Positions 12,391-23,127 of a stretch of DNA of 25,977 nt are shown piece after piece; the stretch's first letter is position 1, and each line of letters begins with the position of its first letter. The notes under the pieces were generated by a model. It was not told the origin of the DNA and did not search any database. It saw only the letters and a list, made by a program, of their open reading frames with translations. A program made the translations under genes and the position numbers. The stretch comes from Oppiella nova (taxonomy: Eukaryota > Arthropoda > Arachnida > Sarcoptiformes > Oppiidae): positions 1 to 25,977 of the forward strand of contig CAJPVJ010000412.1 in the NCBI GenBank assembly GCA_905397405.1, read 5' to 3'.

Positions 12391-12616
12391 CAGTTGATCC
12401 ACAGATTGTGTTTCACAGTCAATGCAAACTGTATTTCAAACACATGTCATCACATTATACTAATATCCGACGCAAGACGGCGCTAATATGAGTGCCTTTC
12501 AGTCCAGTACTCAATGTGTTGGCAAAGCACGCGATACACAGCACTGGTTGCCATCTGTGGGTAAAGCATTGAAACATTCATTTCAAATCACATTTCACAG
12601 TAACTTAACTGTGAAG
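12391..12616. promoter_or_regulatory. Short divergent promoter BUD23 / RAD54B-like
   Basis: Only about 226 bp separate the two start codons, or about 98 bp if the upstream in-frame ATG at 12488 is used for the plus-strand gene. A shared bidirectional promoter is likely. No specific motif is recognised. Confidence 0.5.
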
Positions 12617-13272
12617 ATGTCTTCACCACTCAATGTCCGCAATTCTTATGGTAACTCTTATTATCACTCAATCCTTTCACTCATTGGTAACCCTCTTAAT
12701 GGCCAACAGATCCCAATCACATCATAGATAACACTCAAGACATTAGATCGTTGGACGATGTGTTGCGAGAGATCAACACAAGTGACAGTTTCGGTGATAA
12801 AAGTGACAGCAAAACGATGACCAAAACCAAAGACAAGAAGACAAAACTCAAACAAACCGGCCGTTCAATGAAGACATCGATGACAAGCGACGGTGACAGT
12901 GGTGTTGATAATGGGGGCCAAAGATACAGTCGAGTCTTTCAGGTGATATACGGCGTCCATAAGCCCTATCGGAAGCACAAACAGTTCACATGCGATGGCT
13001 TTCTGGCGGTGTCTGTCGATGGCAAACACCACCACTTGTTTGACATCAACGGCAACAGGTGTGCCATTCATTTGAATCATGTATTAAACCGTTAATTACT
13101 GTAAATGCTTTCCAATATCTGCAGAGTGTCTGGTGGTAAGGGTCTGGCGAGTGTTGACCAGTATATGATTGGAAACAATTTGGTGGTCGGCTCTCAAGAG
13201 CTAGAAATCAATGACCAAATATGTGCCCAACTATTTGAAAGCGGGCGCTTCTTTGAGACAATTGACAACTAA
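12617..13272 (+). CDS. Small protein with the RAD54B N-terminal domain only
   Basis: Three exons, 12617-12650, 12710-13058 and 13125-13272, encode 176 aa; an in-frame ATG at 12488 could add 43 residues. The first half is polar and lysine/serine-rich. Residues from about 80 on (YSRVFQVIYG) match the domain just before the ATPase of vertebrate RAD54B: KHK then a conserved Asp-Gly in CDGFLAV, GKHHHLFDINGNRVSGGKGL, a glycine-anchored NNLVVGSQELEIND and the closing FESGRFF (human counterpart FSSGRCF). In RAD54B, a SNF2-family recombination translocase, about 600 residues of helicase follow. Here the protein stops eight codons after SGRF, with no GT donor before the stop and no helicase sequence before the next gene. 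ZGRF1/Mte1 (DUF2439) has a broadly similar domain and is an alternative relative. Function is unknown; a role in recombination or repair is inference only. Confidence 0.78.
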
Positions 13273-13863
13273 TTCATGATTAGTATCATAATTAACACTC
13301 AAATGTTCAATACATTACTCAATAGTCATACTGTAGTGACTCATTAGTCACTTAATTGTAAATTCATTACCGGTTTTTGTATTCAATAAAAGCAATTTTG
13401 AAATTATTTTATTTAAATCCAATATTCTGTATTTAGTGAATGCATATATAAGTACTGTAATCATTAATTTGGCTGTAAATTTATACAGATTTAAGGTTTC
13501 AAGAATTATTAATATTGAATGCAATTAATTATTTTTAAAATAAATTTATGTATTGTTTATAATTATATAGTATTTGTTTTAATAGCAGCATAATTAAATT
13601 AATATTACGTAGACTTGCTAAACTTATGATTATACAGTGGTCTGAGAACTTGCACTCCCTTTCCTCCCATTCCCCTGTAATGACACATACTTTATGTGAC
13701 ATAACCACTGAATTTTTTAGTGAATTAAAAAATTAGCAAAATAGACTAGTTACAATTACCATAATACAATCATTGCCATAATTATTATATTTATTTACAT
13801 TTAATTTATAATTATTGTTAGCATTGAATGCAAAATCAATTGATTCATTCAATTAGAGACTAA
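13273..13863. other. AT-rich spacer before ROGDI
   Basis: No gene seen. Begins with the 3' UTR of the RAD54B-like gene and ends with the ROGDI promoter and short 5' UTR. Confidence 0.5.
13385..13390 (+). terminator. Likely poly(A) signal of the RAD54B-like gene
   Basis: AATAAA 113 nt after the stop codon, supporting the view that the transcript ends here and does not continue into a helicase. Confidence 0.55.
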
Positions 13864-15374
13864 ATGGCTATTGATTTGGATGCGGACGACGAGTTGACAG
13901 CACTGGTAGGCTATATACGACTGTCCATCTCATTGATTTGAATTGATTTGAATGATATGTAATCTATGTTTTGACATTTGATAGCACCTGGAGTTTGAAT
14001 GGCTTCTGACCCAAGAGGTGAACACTATATTAACTCAATTGCATTCAATTATTCTGGTATTTCTACTCAAAGTCCTATCAATTGATTCATAACTCATTCG
14101 TGTCCTGTATTTGTGTGTCAGGAGTGTTGCCGTCGATTTCCGGTTCACATCCCAGGCCTGGAATCACTGGTGAAGACCGAAAAGTTTCAGTTGAACTCAA
14201 CCACACATTTGGATCAAATCAAGATCTGTGCCACACTTTCAGCAGATAATATATGCTATGCTGTATGTGCTCTCAATGTCACATTACTGTCCATTACCTC
14301 CTATTCCACCCCTTATCCAAAAATGATTGTCTTCTAGGATTTAATTTGATAGTAATTCTGTGTATTTTGATATTATTTATCATATTTTCACACTTTATTA
14401 TTATTTATGATTATATTTTATTATTTGTGCAAATTCTTGACCAATTCTTACTACCGTACCGTAATTATAACAAAATGTCAAATACATTGATAATTATCTC
14501 GGGTATACTATAACTTATATTCAATGTCTATATTTTTAGGACATAAACCTTCGCCTCCATAAGCACTCGAATCCCAATCAGAGAACTATTGTTCAAAATG
14601 ACTGTCAATGGAAACTGCACCAGGTCTTTTTGCCATATCTATCATCGATAACCTATTTTGAGATCCTATTGTCTAAACACTAAGTCTATAATTTGCTGAT
14701 CAGATTCAAGACGCGTCTAACCATCTAATGTCTGCCCTTTACTTACTGTCTTCGCCTCCTCTAAGATTCGATCGAAAGGAAAGCAAATTTGACTTCAAAT
14801 CGGCTCAAGAAGTGATTGAGGTTTGAGTTGATTTTGATTCAGTTATTCATTGGTTGTAATGAATTGATTGTCACAACAGATGATTAATAACATAATGAGT
14901 TGCTTACAAAGGGGTCGAAACAGTCTTATAGTACCGAAAAAGCGCACAATTGAAGAGTTGCAGAGCAGTAGGAATATGGTATGCATTGAATCCATTGAAT
15001 CCATTGAATGTTTCTATAATACGGTATAAGGAATCTATATATTCATCAATTTCTATAGCATTCCCTTCAGCCGCCACTTCCAAACGATCTCGCGGTCAGC
15101 TTTTACATCCAGTCCCACAAACTGGTGTGCGCTGTGTATCATATGCTGAAAGACCATTCCTCCGGTCAACTCAAGTTCGATATATTCCAAGTAATCATTG
15201 GGTTTGACTTCATTTGCCATCAGTATTAATGAATGTCTCTTTAAATGATAGGCCGAGACATCAGTTCCATGGCTTAGCGAAGCACTGGTACTGTTCACAG
15301 TTGGCCTCCAGTTCTGTCAACAGCTTAAGGATAAAGTTTCAGTGTTTACACAATACAAAGACATGAATTATTGA
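13864..15374 (+). CDS. ROGDI: Rogdi, RAVE-complex (V-ATPase assembly) protein
   Basis: Rogdi is the animal counterpart of yeast Rav2, part of the RAVE/rabconnectin machinery that reassembles V-ATPase on endosomes and synaptic vesicles; human loss causes Kohlschuetter-Toenz syndrome. Eight exons: 13864-13905, 13985-14056, 14122-14262, 14540-14623, 14704-14820, 14880-14978, 15059-15190 and 15252-15374, every junction in phase 0. This gives 269 aa (human 287). Family landmarks in order: [15 protein letters not shown], then [44 protein letters not shown], the ARNRLT-equivalent [35 protein letters not shown] and the C-terminal [20 protein letters not shown] followed by LKDKVSVF. Mostly helical, cytosolic, no membrane segment. 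The gene is intact; several introns are near the minimum size. Confidence 0.95.
14985..15009 (+). repeat. TCCATTGAA triple repeat in ROGDI intron 6
   Basis: Three near-identical 9-bp units (CATTGAATC) immediately after the donor GTATGC, inside an 80-nt intron. Confidence 0.8.
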
Positions 15375-16171
15375 TTCACACTATAAGAGTGCCATTAATA
15401 GTGACTAATAATAGAGTTTAAATTTACAATTTTAATATTTCATTGTCTAGTCTTATGTATTGCCACTCAATTAGAAACAAATGTTTATACAGCAAATTAT
15501 ACTAGTAATAATGTATTTTAATTTATATTTTTATTTTAATTGATAGCCAACTCTTATCACAATAGTTGCAGAATTAACTTACGGTTAAAGTAAAGTACTT
15601 TTCAGAGAAACACATTTCAATTATGCCTATTATTTCAAAGCAATAATGGATTTATGAATAAAGTACTGGTATTTGAAATTTAATAATTTGATTTATAATT
15701 AATTTCAATCATAATTAAAGCTATTAACTATACTAAAATATTACCAAGTACAGTAAGTACTGCTAATCCTAATTACCGTACTCAAAATAATATCCCTTAC
15801 ATCTAGGTACTCTACATCTATAAGTTATAGACTATAACCTTAAATTTTCAATCAAATTAAACTAAAAACACGTTTGGTGATGATGGTCAGATGATTTGTG
15901 TGTTATAAATATATTTACATAACATTTAATCTCAAGAATATTCTGTATTATTATTTGCAAAGTTTACAGAATATGTTCACAAATAACGCGTTGAAAAGGC
16001 TGTCATAACTGGATTGGTGTTTGTTTTGATTACAGTATTGAACACTAAAACTTAATTATTGATTCAATTAAATGTACAAACATTAGTGACCACTATATTA
16101 AACACACCACCCTTTCCACCACCCATTCCCTCACATAGTATTACCACAACGAGTACATCATATCCACACAA
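15375..16171. other. AT-rich spacer ROGDI-PIGA
   Basis: No gene seen on either strand. AATAAA at 15657-15662 is a candidate ROGDI poly(A) signal. The last about 100 bp before PIGA are C-rich (near 16100-16130) and probably promoter or 5' UTR. Confidence 0.5.
15657..15662 (+). terminator. Candidate ROGDI poly(A) signal
   Basis: AATAAA about 285 nt after the ROGDI stop codon, the first canonical hexamer noticed downstream. Confidence 0.4.
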
Positions 16172-18135
16172 ATGCACCGAATTTGGTAAATATATCCGCA
16201 AAACAATGTGTGACCACTTGTATGATGTGTAACCAGTTTGTGATCTCTTGTATGTCTGAACGTAACCATTAGTATGGCGTCTGACTTCTTCTACCCCAAC
16301 ACGGGTGGTGTCGAGAGTCATATCTATCAATTGTCTCAATGCCTCATCCAATTGGGACACAAAGTCATAATCATTAGCCACGCGTACGACGACCGCACGG
16401 GTGTGCGATATATGACCAATGGTCTGAAGGTGTATTACCTGCCGGTGTGGGTGGTGTACAACCAGTGCACTCTCCCCACCCTATTCACCACATTCCCTTT
16501 GGTCAGGTATATCCTGATCCGAGAGCGCATAGACATAGTTCACGGCCACTCAGCCTTCTCGGCATTGGCTCATGAGGTGATGTTTCACGCGAAGACACTG
16601 CACCTCAAGACTGTGTTCACCGATCACTCGCTCTTTGGGTTCGCCGACTCCAGTGCTATCATCACCAATAAGTTGCTCCAAATCCTGTTAGCCATCTGTA
16701 ACCGAGTCATCTGTGTCTCGCATACCGGGTATCATATAGTGAATGGTCTGTCCATCTGTTCCACTGTCCACTCAAACCATGTTTTTGTATGCTTTGTATG
16801 ACAGCAAAGAGAACACAGCGCTGAGGGCTGGCGTCGACCCGAACCGCATATCTGTGATCCCCAACGCCGTCGACACCGATATATTCATGCCGTCCACCGA
16901 TAAGCACACCACTCATCCCAATACCAGTCCGTATCTGTCAATCACTTCATAACTGATTTTTTTGCATTCAATGATATGATTATCTTTCCAAACCACAAGA
17001 CAAACCCTTCACATAATTATTAACCCAATGTTATAGATATCATAATTTATTTAATTGAGTTCAAGGACTTTAAGTTACCGGAAGTGTGCTCTTATAGTTT
17101 GCTTCGAGTATTTTGTTATCAGTTTAAGTGTACTTACAATTAGTAGTTCACTATATTAAGTATTGATTAACTAATTAGAGAGATATAACTCATGTTTGAC
17201 AACCAATTCAAACAAAGTTTAATTGAATTATAGTTAGACCTAAATTATTGTTATGTCTGCATAACTACGGCACTACTAAAAGTGGAAATCTTATATTTAT
17301 AGCGACAATAGTAGTGGTGAGTCGATTGGTGTATCGGAAAGGAGTGGACCTATTGGCGGGAGTCATACCAATCATTTGCCACAAATACAGTGATATCCGG
17401 TTTCTGATTGGCGGCGACGGACCCAAGCGTATAGTGATTGAAGAGGTGGTAGAGCGGCATCAGCTCCAGGATAGGGTCACTCTATTGGGTGCCATCAAAC
17501 ACGACGACGTGAGGGATGTTTTAGTCCAGGGGGATGTCTTCCTCAACGCCTCCCTCACCGAAGCCTTCTGTATGGCTATCGTCGAAGCGGCCGCTTGTGG
17601 TCTACAAGTGGTGAGCACTCGAGTCGGAGGAATACCAGAAGTGTTGCCCAAAGAGATGATTTGGTTGACTGAGCCATCGGTGAGGGGCCTATTGGACGGA
17701 CTCGAGAGAGCGCTGGCAGATAGGAGTGCAGGGAATGTCATCTCTCCCTTCGAAGCGCACAAACGCGTCAAAAGCTATTATCAATGGGAAGACATCGCGA
17801 AGAGGACTCAAAAAGTATACGACTCTGTGATCAAAGACCCGGTCGACCACTTGGGCCACAGATTGCATAAGTTCTGGCAGTGCGGACCGGTATTCGGCGC
17901 CGTATTCATAGTGTTGGCAGTCGTTGAACACTTTCTGTCTGTACTGTTTGCACGACTGGTTCCCATAGACTCTATAGATATCGCACCCGAACTCACAATC
18001 AAGAACTTTACCTCACATTCCATGGATTCCTCAAACAATGTTTGCCATTCAATGCCTGACAATAGTTCCCAAAATGGCCACAACTTGGAAGGTGGCGACG
18101 GACTCATTGTCAACAAAAGGCTTTCCAAAGACTAG
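16172..18135 (+). CDS. PIGA: PIG-A, catalytic subunit of GPI-GlcNAc transferase
   Basis: PIG-A (GT4 family) transfers GlcNAc from UDP-GlcNAc to phosphatidylinositol on the cytosolic ER face, the committed step of GPI-anchor synthesis. Exons: 16172-16185, 16273-16728, 16805-16926 and 17303-18135, giving 474 aa (human 484). The 14-nt first exon encodes MHRI plus two bases and joins to give [17 protein letters not shown], matching the family's ICMVSDFFYPNMGG. If it is not used, translation could begin at 16274. Further landmarks are [59 protein letters not shown], and the GT4 E-x7-E-like motif in [14 protein letters not shown] (about residue 282). A C-terminal hydrophobic segment (about 390-415, [19 protein letters not shown]) anchors it in the ER. 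The end of exon 3 is the least certain junction: donor 16931 with an acceptor before 17292 is also in phase. Confidence 0.95.
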
Positions 18136-19306
18136 TAGTCATATCCCAGTCCTACTGTATACTATTCCTAAATTTGATACATTGTAAATCATTAAATTTG
18201 TTAACAACATGTTTTCTATTTACCGGTGATTTCCCTTAAAAGTGATATTAAACTTATAAAAATTAAATTTCAATACTGTAGTCAATTACTGTACTACAGG
18301 TACAGTATATAAGAGTTACACAACTTTACAACAAGTTCTAAACTTTATAAACAATAATAATATTCAAATAAATTAAATTTTTTAATATAAATCAAATTAC
18401 ACGTAAGATTAAATTACTATAACATAATAAAATATAAAAATTAAATTTTTATTTAAAAAAACCCAGATTAAAATTGGGTAAAAGCACTGATCTGTTCAGT
18501 TAATCCAAATCTTAACCTATTTTTATTTATAATTAATAAAAATTCACATGGCAATCATATTACCGATAAATAAGTCAATGAAAGCAAGTATTATTTTTTA
18601 ATTAAGACAAAAAATAAAATAAAAGTCTAGAAATAAAATAAATTAAAAACTTAATTTAATTCAAGTTTATATTCACATATAAACTAAAATTTTTTGGAAA
18701 CAGAATCTCGAAAATAAGTGGATATTATTTTTAAAAACTTACTAGGGTACTGTCATTGGAATAAAATAACTGCAATAAAAGTGTGGACATTACCAAGGTG
18801 TATTAATGCTGTTAGTGAATCACTAACTTAGTGATTCGATGTAATTCAGTGTCAGTGAAAGTGGTGATGTTGATGTGGTAGTTATGGTGATCTAGGTCGA
18901 ATTTGCGCAAATCGGATTCAGTGCCAAAAGTGTTGTGTTGTTGTGATATTCTAGTATTAATAGTGATGTCGCAATACTATAACTGTAACAGTAATATGTC
19001 CCTGATATTATTATCATTCAAGCATACATTCACAATAACACACATTTTACAAGCAAATCATTAACACAAACACTATTTATTAACATTTATTAACATTTGT
19101 CACTTAAATACACACCAATGCTATCATTGTATGCATTGAATAGTCATATAATTTGATGATTACTTTGCCATCAATTTCAAGTCATTCTCCAAGACATGGA
19201 AGTGATTGCCACTAATCATTAGTGCATTCAGTCATATATTCTGCAAATTATTTATTATATTTTCTGTGAATCCATTCAATTATTTATGATCTACTGGTGA
19301 CCAGCG
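18136..19306. other. Long AT-rich spacer PIGA-PRODH
   Basis: About 1.17 kb with no gene on either strand. The first about 650 bp are extremely AT-rich with many A and T runs. From about 18780 the composition is less extreme, with a 17-bp inverted repeat at 18811-18827; this part probably includes the PRODH promoter and 5' UTR. Confidence 0.5.
18811..18827. repeat. 17-bp perfect inverted repeat upstream of PRODH
   Basis: GTTAGTGA, one spacer base, then TCACTAAC; a third related half-site (TTAGTGAT) follows at once. About 480 bp before the PRODH start codon. Could be a binding site for a dimeric factor or chance. Confidence 0.8.
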
Positions 19307-21826
19307 ATGGCTCAAAACATATGTTCATTAGTCAAGAATCGGATTTGTTTGCACCGATTGGTAGCCATCAATGGTTCCCATTGTCTGCTATTCAACCAAA
19401 GACTTATAGCTAATCACACGAGTCATGCCTCGGCACAAGTGACGGCACAACCAGTTAAACGGGAATTGGATACCAATTTCGACAACACGTCGGAAGCGTT
19501 TAAAAGTAAGACAACTGCAGAACTGATCCGAGCCTTAGTTGTCCTCAAGTTGTGCTCATTTGATATCATTGTCAACAATCACCCCAAGGTATGGCTCAAG
19601 ACTTTCACTATCACTATATTTGCACTCAATATTTGCTAAACACTTGACCCTAAATAAGTACAGTACTAGTAAATTACTATATTAATAGTTTACATTAGTC
19701 TAATTCTGGTACCATTTGATTGCCATAAATACAGTGTAGCTTATATTCTGTAGTTTAATGTATTATTTATGAATTACATTTTGAAAATCTTTTGTAACAA
19801 TTAACAACTACAACAATTAGAAAGTTTTAATACGAGCTCTTATGATAGAATTGAATACAGAATTTCACTTTTGATATACAGTACTATTCAAAGATCGATT
19901 GCTTTCCACTTTTTATCGTAACTAACAGTATTTCTCCAAACGAGTGTTATCTCTATGCTATCATTATTTCAATGAATAACTTTCTCTATAGTCTGAAGTT
20001 TATCTTATTTTATCACTTCATATGAGGTGTTGTTACCAAAGCATGTAAAGTGGAAACACTGTTGTTAAGCCTTATTAAGTACACCAGCACTTCATATGGC
20101 AAACAATATTCATTTAAAACGATGTCTTTTCTAAAAGCTCATCAAATTTGGTCGAAAAGTTTTTGGCGAAAATATATTCAAATGGATGTTAAAGACCTCA
20201 TTCTATGGACAGTTTGTGGCCGGAGAGGACGAGGTGTCCATTCGTCCCATTTTAGACCACTTGCGCTCCTTTGGGGTGAAGTCTATACTGGACTACAGTG
20301 CCGAAGAGGACATCTCTGAAGAACAGGTCATCGACACTGAAATGCCGTAAGAAATACTCGTTTCTAAACACATTTATAGCAATACATTAATTTGTAGTTT
20401 TATTTGATTGAAGTTCCCAGGAATCAAAACCGGATAACAATTCTGATAACACGACAAAAGGTTTAATCATCCAAACCGTTGTAATTGAACCTAAATTAAA
20501 ATTAAAATTAATGTTGAAATGTATGGACAGACCCTCTAAAGCAATATTCGGCACAAAAGGAGTTTGCGGATCGGCGTAAGTACCGACCCGTCGCGCGAAC
20601 CTATTTCTATATGAATGAAGCCAATTGTGAGAAGAATATGACCACTTTCCTCAAGTGTATCGACGCCGTGGCCGGTGCTACACATCACACAGGCTTTGCT
20701 GCCATTAAGTTGACCGCATTAGGGCGTCCCGGTATGTCATCACAGAGCATATATTAGATGTTAGAAACCTATATTAAATATCTGAAACTAATTGTTTGTA
20801 ATCTATTGCTACGACAGTATTATTGTCGCAGTTATCGGAAGTGATCGCCAGAACCCGAGACTACTTCACGAGCATAACAGGCGTGGAGAAGATGGTTCGG
20901 GGACACATCACACCCGAGGAGTTCCAGAAGCATTTGGACCAGAGATTCAGAATCAAGACCGACAACCAGGACATAAAGAATTGGTTCAAACAAATGGATT
21001 ACGACAGGAGAGGACTGATGAACCTGTTCTCGTGGAACGGACTCATAGATCTGCAGCACTTAATCAACGATCTCTTCCAAGTGCCGAATCTGACGACCGG
21101 TCGCTTCGAACCCATAATCAACGCCTTGACGCCCGAAGAGGACTGATGAACCTGTTCTCGTGGAACGGACTCATAGATCTGCAGCACTTAATCAACGATC
21201 TCTTCCAAGTGCCGAATCTGACGACCGGTCGCTTCGAACCCATAATCAACGCCTTGACCCCCGAAGAGGAGGAGATGTTCAGGAATATGATGAGACGGAT
21301 CCACACCATCGCCAGCACTGCCAGAGATAGGGACGTCCGGGTGCTTATAGACGCCGAGCAGACATACTTCCAACCGGCCATCAATCGGATTACTATGGAA
21401 TTGATGCGCAAATATAACAAAGAAAAGGCTATTATATTCAACACATACCAGTGCTATCTTAAAGTGGGTGATACTTGGGTTTGAAATGAAACACATTTTT
21501 ATACTTTATCTACCGGTGCTCTCCATTAGAGTGCCCACGAGTGTTGTGTCGTAGACCTGGAACTGGCGCAGAGGCAGAACTTCTACTTCGGGGCTAAACT
21601 GGTTCGCGGGGCGTATATGGAACAGGAGAGGGAAAGGGCTAAACTGGTCGGCTATGAGGACCCCATCAACGATACCTACGAACTCACGACTGCTATGTAT
21701 CACAAGAATCTGGAATTCTTTATGAGAAAAATCATTGAATCCGGGATCGAGAACAAGAAGATTGCAATTATGGTCGCATCACATAATGAGGACACCGTCC
21801 GATTCACTGTTGATAAGTCCGTCAAT

Positions 21827-21860
<34 letters not shown>

Positions 21861-22275
21861 CTCATAAATGAATTGAAGAATAACTAAACAATTGTTACTA
21901 ATTATTATGCAATAGAATGAAAGAACTGGGAATTGGAAGACAGCATAAAGTGATATGTTTTGGACAGTTGTACGGAATGTGCGATCAAATCAGTTTCTCT
22001 TTGGGTATACTTTTGTTTGAATTGCATATACAGTACATGTAATACATTTTATTTGTCACCTAATATTAGGTCAAACGGGATATTCTGTGTACAAATACGT
22101 GCCGTACGGACCGGTGGATGAGGTGATCCCATACCTGTCTCGTCGTGCGGTCGAGAATCACGGGATCATTAAAAACGCGAAGAAAGAGAGACGACTTCTC
22201 TCTAAGGAATTGATTCGTCGCTTAAGAAGTGGTGATGTCTTTCACACACCGGTTGGCGATTATACTCCCATTTGA
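19307..22275 (+). CDS. PRODH: Proline dehydrogenase, mitochondrial
   Basis: FAD enzyme of the mitochondrial inner membrane and matrix that oxidises proline to pyrroline-5-carboxylate (Drosophila slgA). Exons: 19307-19588, 20138-20346, 20414-20460, 20531-20731, 20818-21463, 21530-21816, 21916-22004 and 22070-22275. Without the 128-bp duplication in exon 5 the protein is about 612 aa (human 600). The N-terminus is basic with few acidic residues, like a mitochondrial presequence. Landmarks: [59 protein letters not shown] (about residue 382), [12 protein letters not shown] (about 442), [35 protein letters not shown] and the signature [10 protein letters not shown] (about 566). A degenerate EF-hand-like stretch ([14 protein letters not shown]) lies in the middle insert. 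As written, the duplication breaks the frame; the distal half is open in the restored frame. Confidence 0.96.
21009..21264 (+). repeat. 128-bp-period tandem duplication in PRODH exon 5
   Basis: 21009-21136 and 21137-21264 are direct copies with period exactly 128 and one difference (G at 21131, C at 21259). Similarity continues for a few bases beyond. Both copies encode [21 protein letters not shown] single copy restores TPEEEEMF, the normal PRODH order; two copies break the frame. The single mismatch looks like a synonymous allelic change. Confidence 0.97.
21829..21858 (+). repeat. (TC)15 microsatellite in PRODH intron 6
   Basis: Fifteen TC dinucleotides just after the donor of the 99-nt intron 6. 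The pyrimidine run lies far from the acceptor, so it is not the normal polypyrimidine tract. Confidence 0.97.
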
Positions 22276-22453
22276 GCGCATATTCTGTATATTTATTAAG
22301 TTTTAAATGACTTTTAGTTCATTTTATCCAAAGTTTTATGATTGCAATGTATCGTAATATGATAACTAATATTTAAAACATTAAAATCAGTATTTTATTT
22401 AAAAAAACATTTACCGGTACAGTATTTACTTGATGACTAGGGGTGTTAAATTG

Positions 22454-22459
22454 AATAAA
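22454..22459 (+). terminator. Likely PRODH poly(A) signal
   Basis: AATAAA about 180 nt after the PRODH stop codon. Confidence 0.5.
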
Positions 22460-23111
22460 TTTATTTTGGGTATTGATATTGAACATATATAATAGATAAT
22501 TTAAACTTATGGAAATATAAATCCTTAAGATACAATACAGTTGAATACATGACCAATGAATTGTCATGATAACGCCACTCGCTTTGAAAACCCTTTTCCT
22601 TAATTTAACTTAAATTTAAATTTAAATTAACTTATCTTAATTTTAAAAAATGGATTTTACGGTATGCTATGTTTGTCTAATTTGAATGGTATTATATGAA
22701 AAATTATCATGATGAACCAAAAACAATCTGACTAGAGATAAGAGACACAATGATATCTGTAAACTCACTCGAGATTATCATTAATAAGTTATTACTAATA
22801 ACGTTAACCTCAAAGCATTTGATTATCAATTAACCGATGGCTCAAACGATTGGCACGGATTGCAAAGAGTGGCACAAAAGCAACAAAATCTCGTTTATCT
22901 GTCACTCAATTATCTTCGTTGTCGTCATTATGAATATACAGAAGAGTGGAATCGATTCTCAAGAGTCAAAGCTCAAGACAATTATCATATATTGGACATC
23001 AATTGCATGTGATATTCAAGTGGATGATAGTGTGACATGTCTTCAGCGGATGTTTTATATAAATATATATATATTTTATATAAAAAATTCCCATCAATAC
23101 GACGATTAGCT

Positions 23112-23127
23112 ATATATCCGGATATAT
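23112..23127. repeat. 16-bp perfect palindrome
   Basis: ATATATCC followed by its reverse complement GGATATAT; the next bases (CCGC) echo the left half. It sits between two open-frame patches in the 22.3-24.1 kb spacer. Confidence 0.8.

Noticed and set aside
14253-14513. Open frame encoding a hydrophobic protein
   Set aside because: It overlaps the end of ROGDI exon 3 and the AT-rich intron 3; the hydrophobicity reflects T-rich codons.
20792-20881. Apparent longer N-terminal frame before the PRODH exon 5 duplication, rich in Arg and His
   Set aside because: It is the wrong frame across the first part of exon 5; the frame giving [15 protein letters not shown] is the one matching PRODH.
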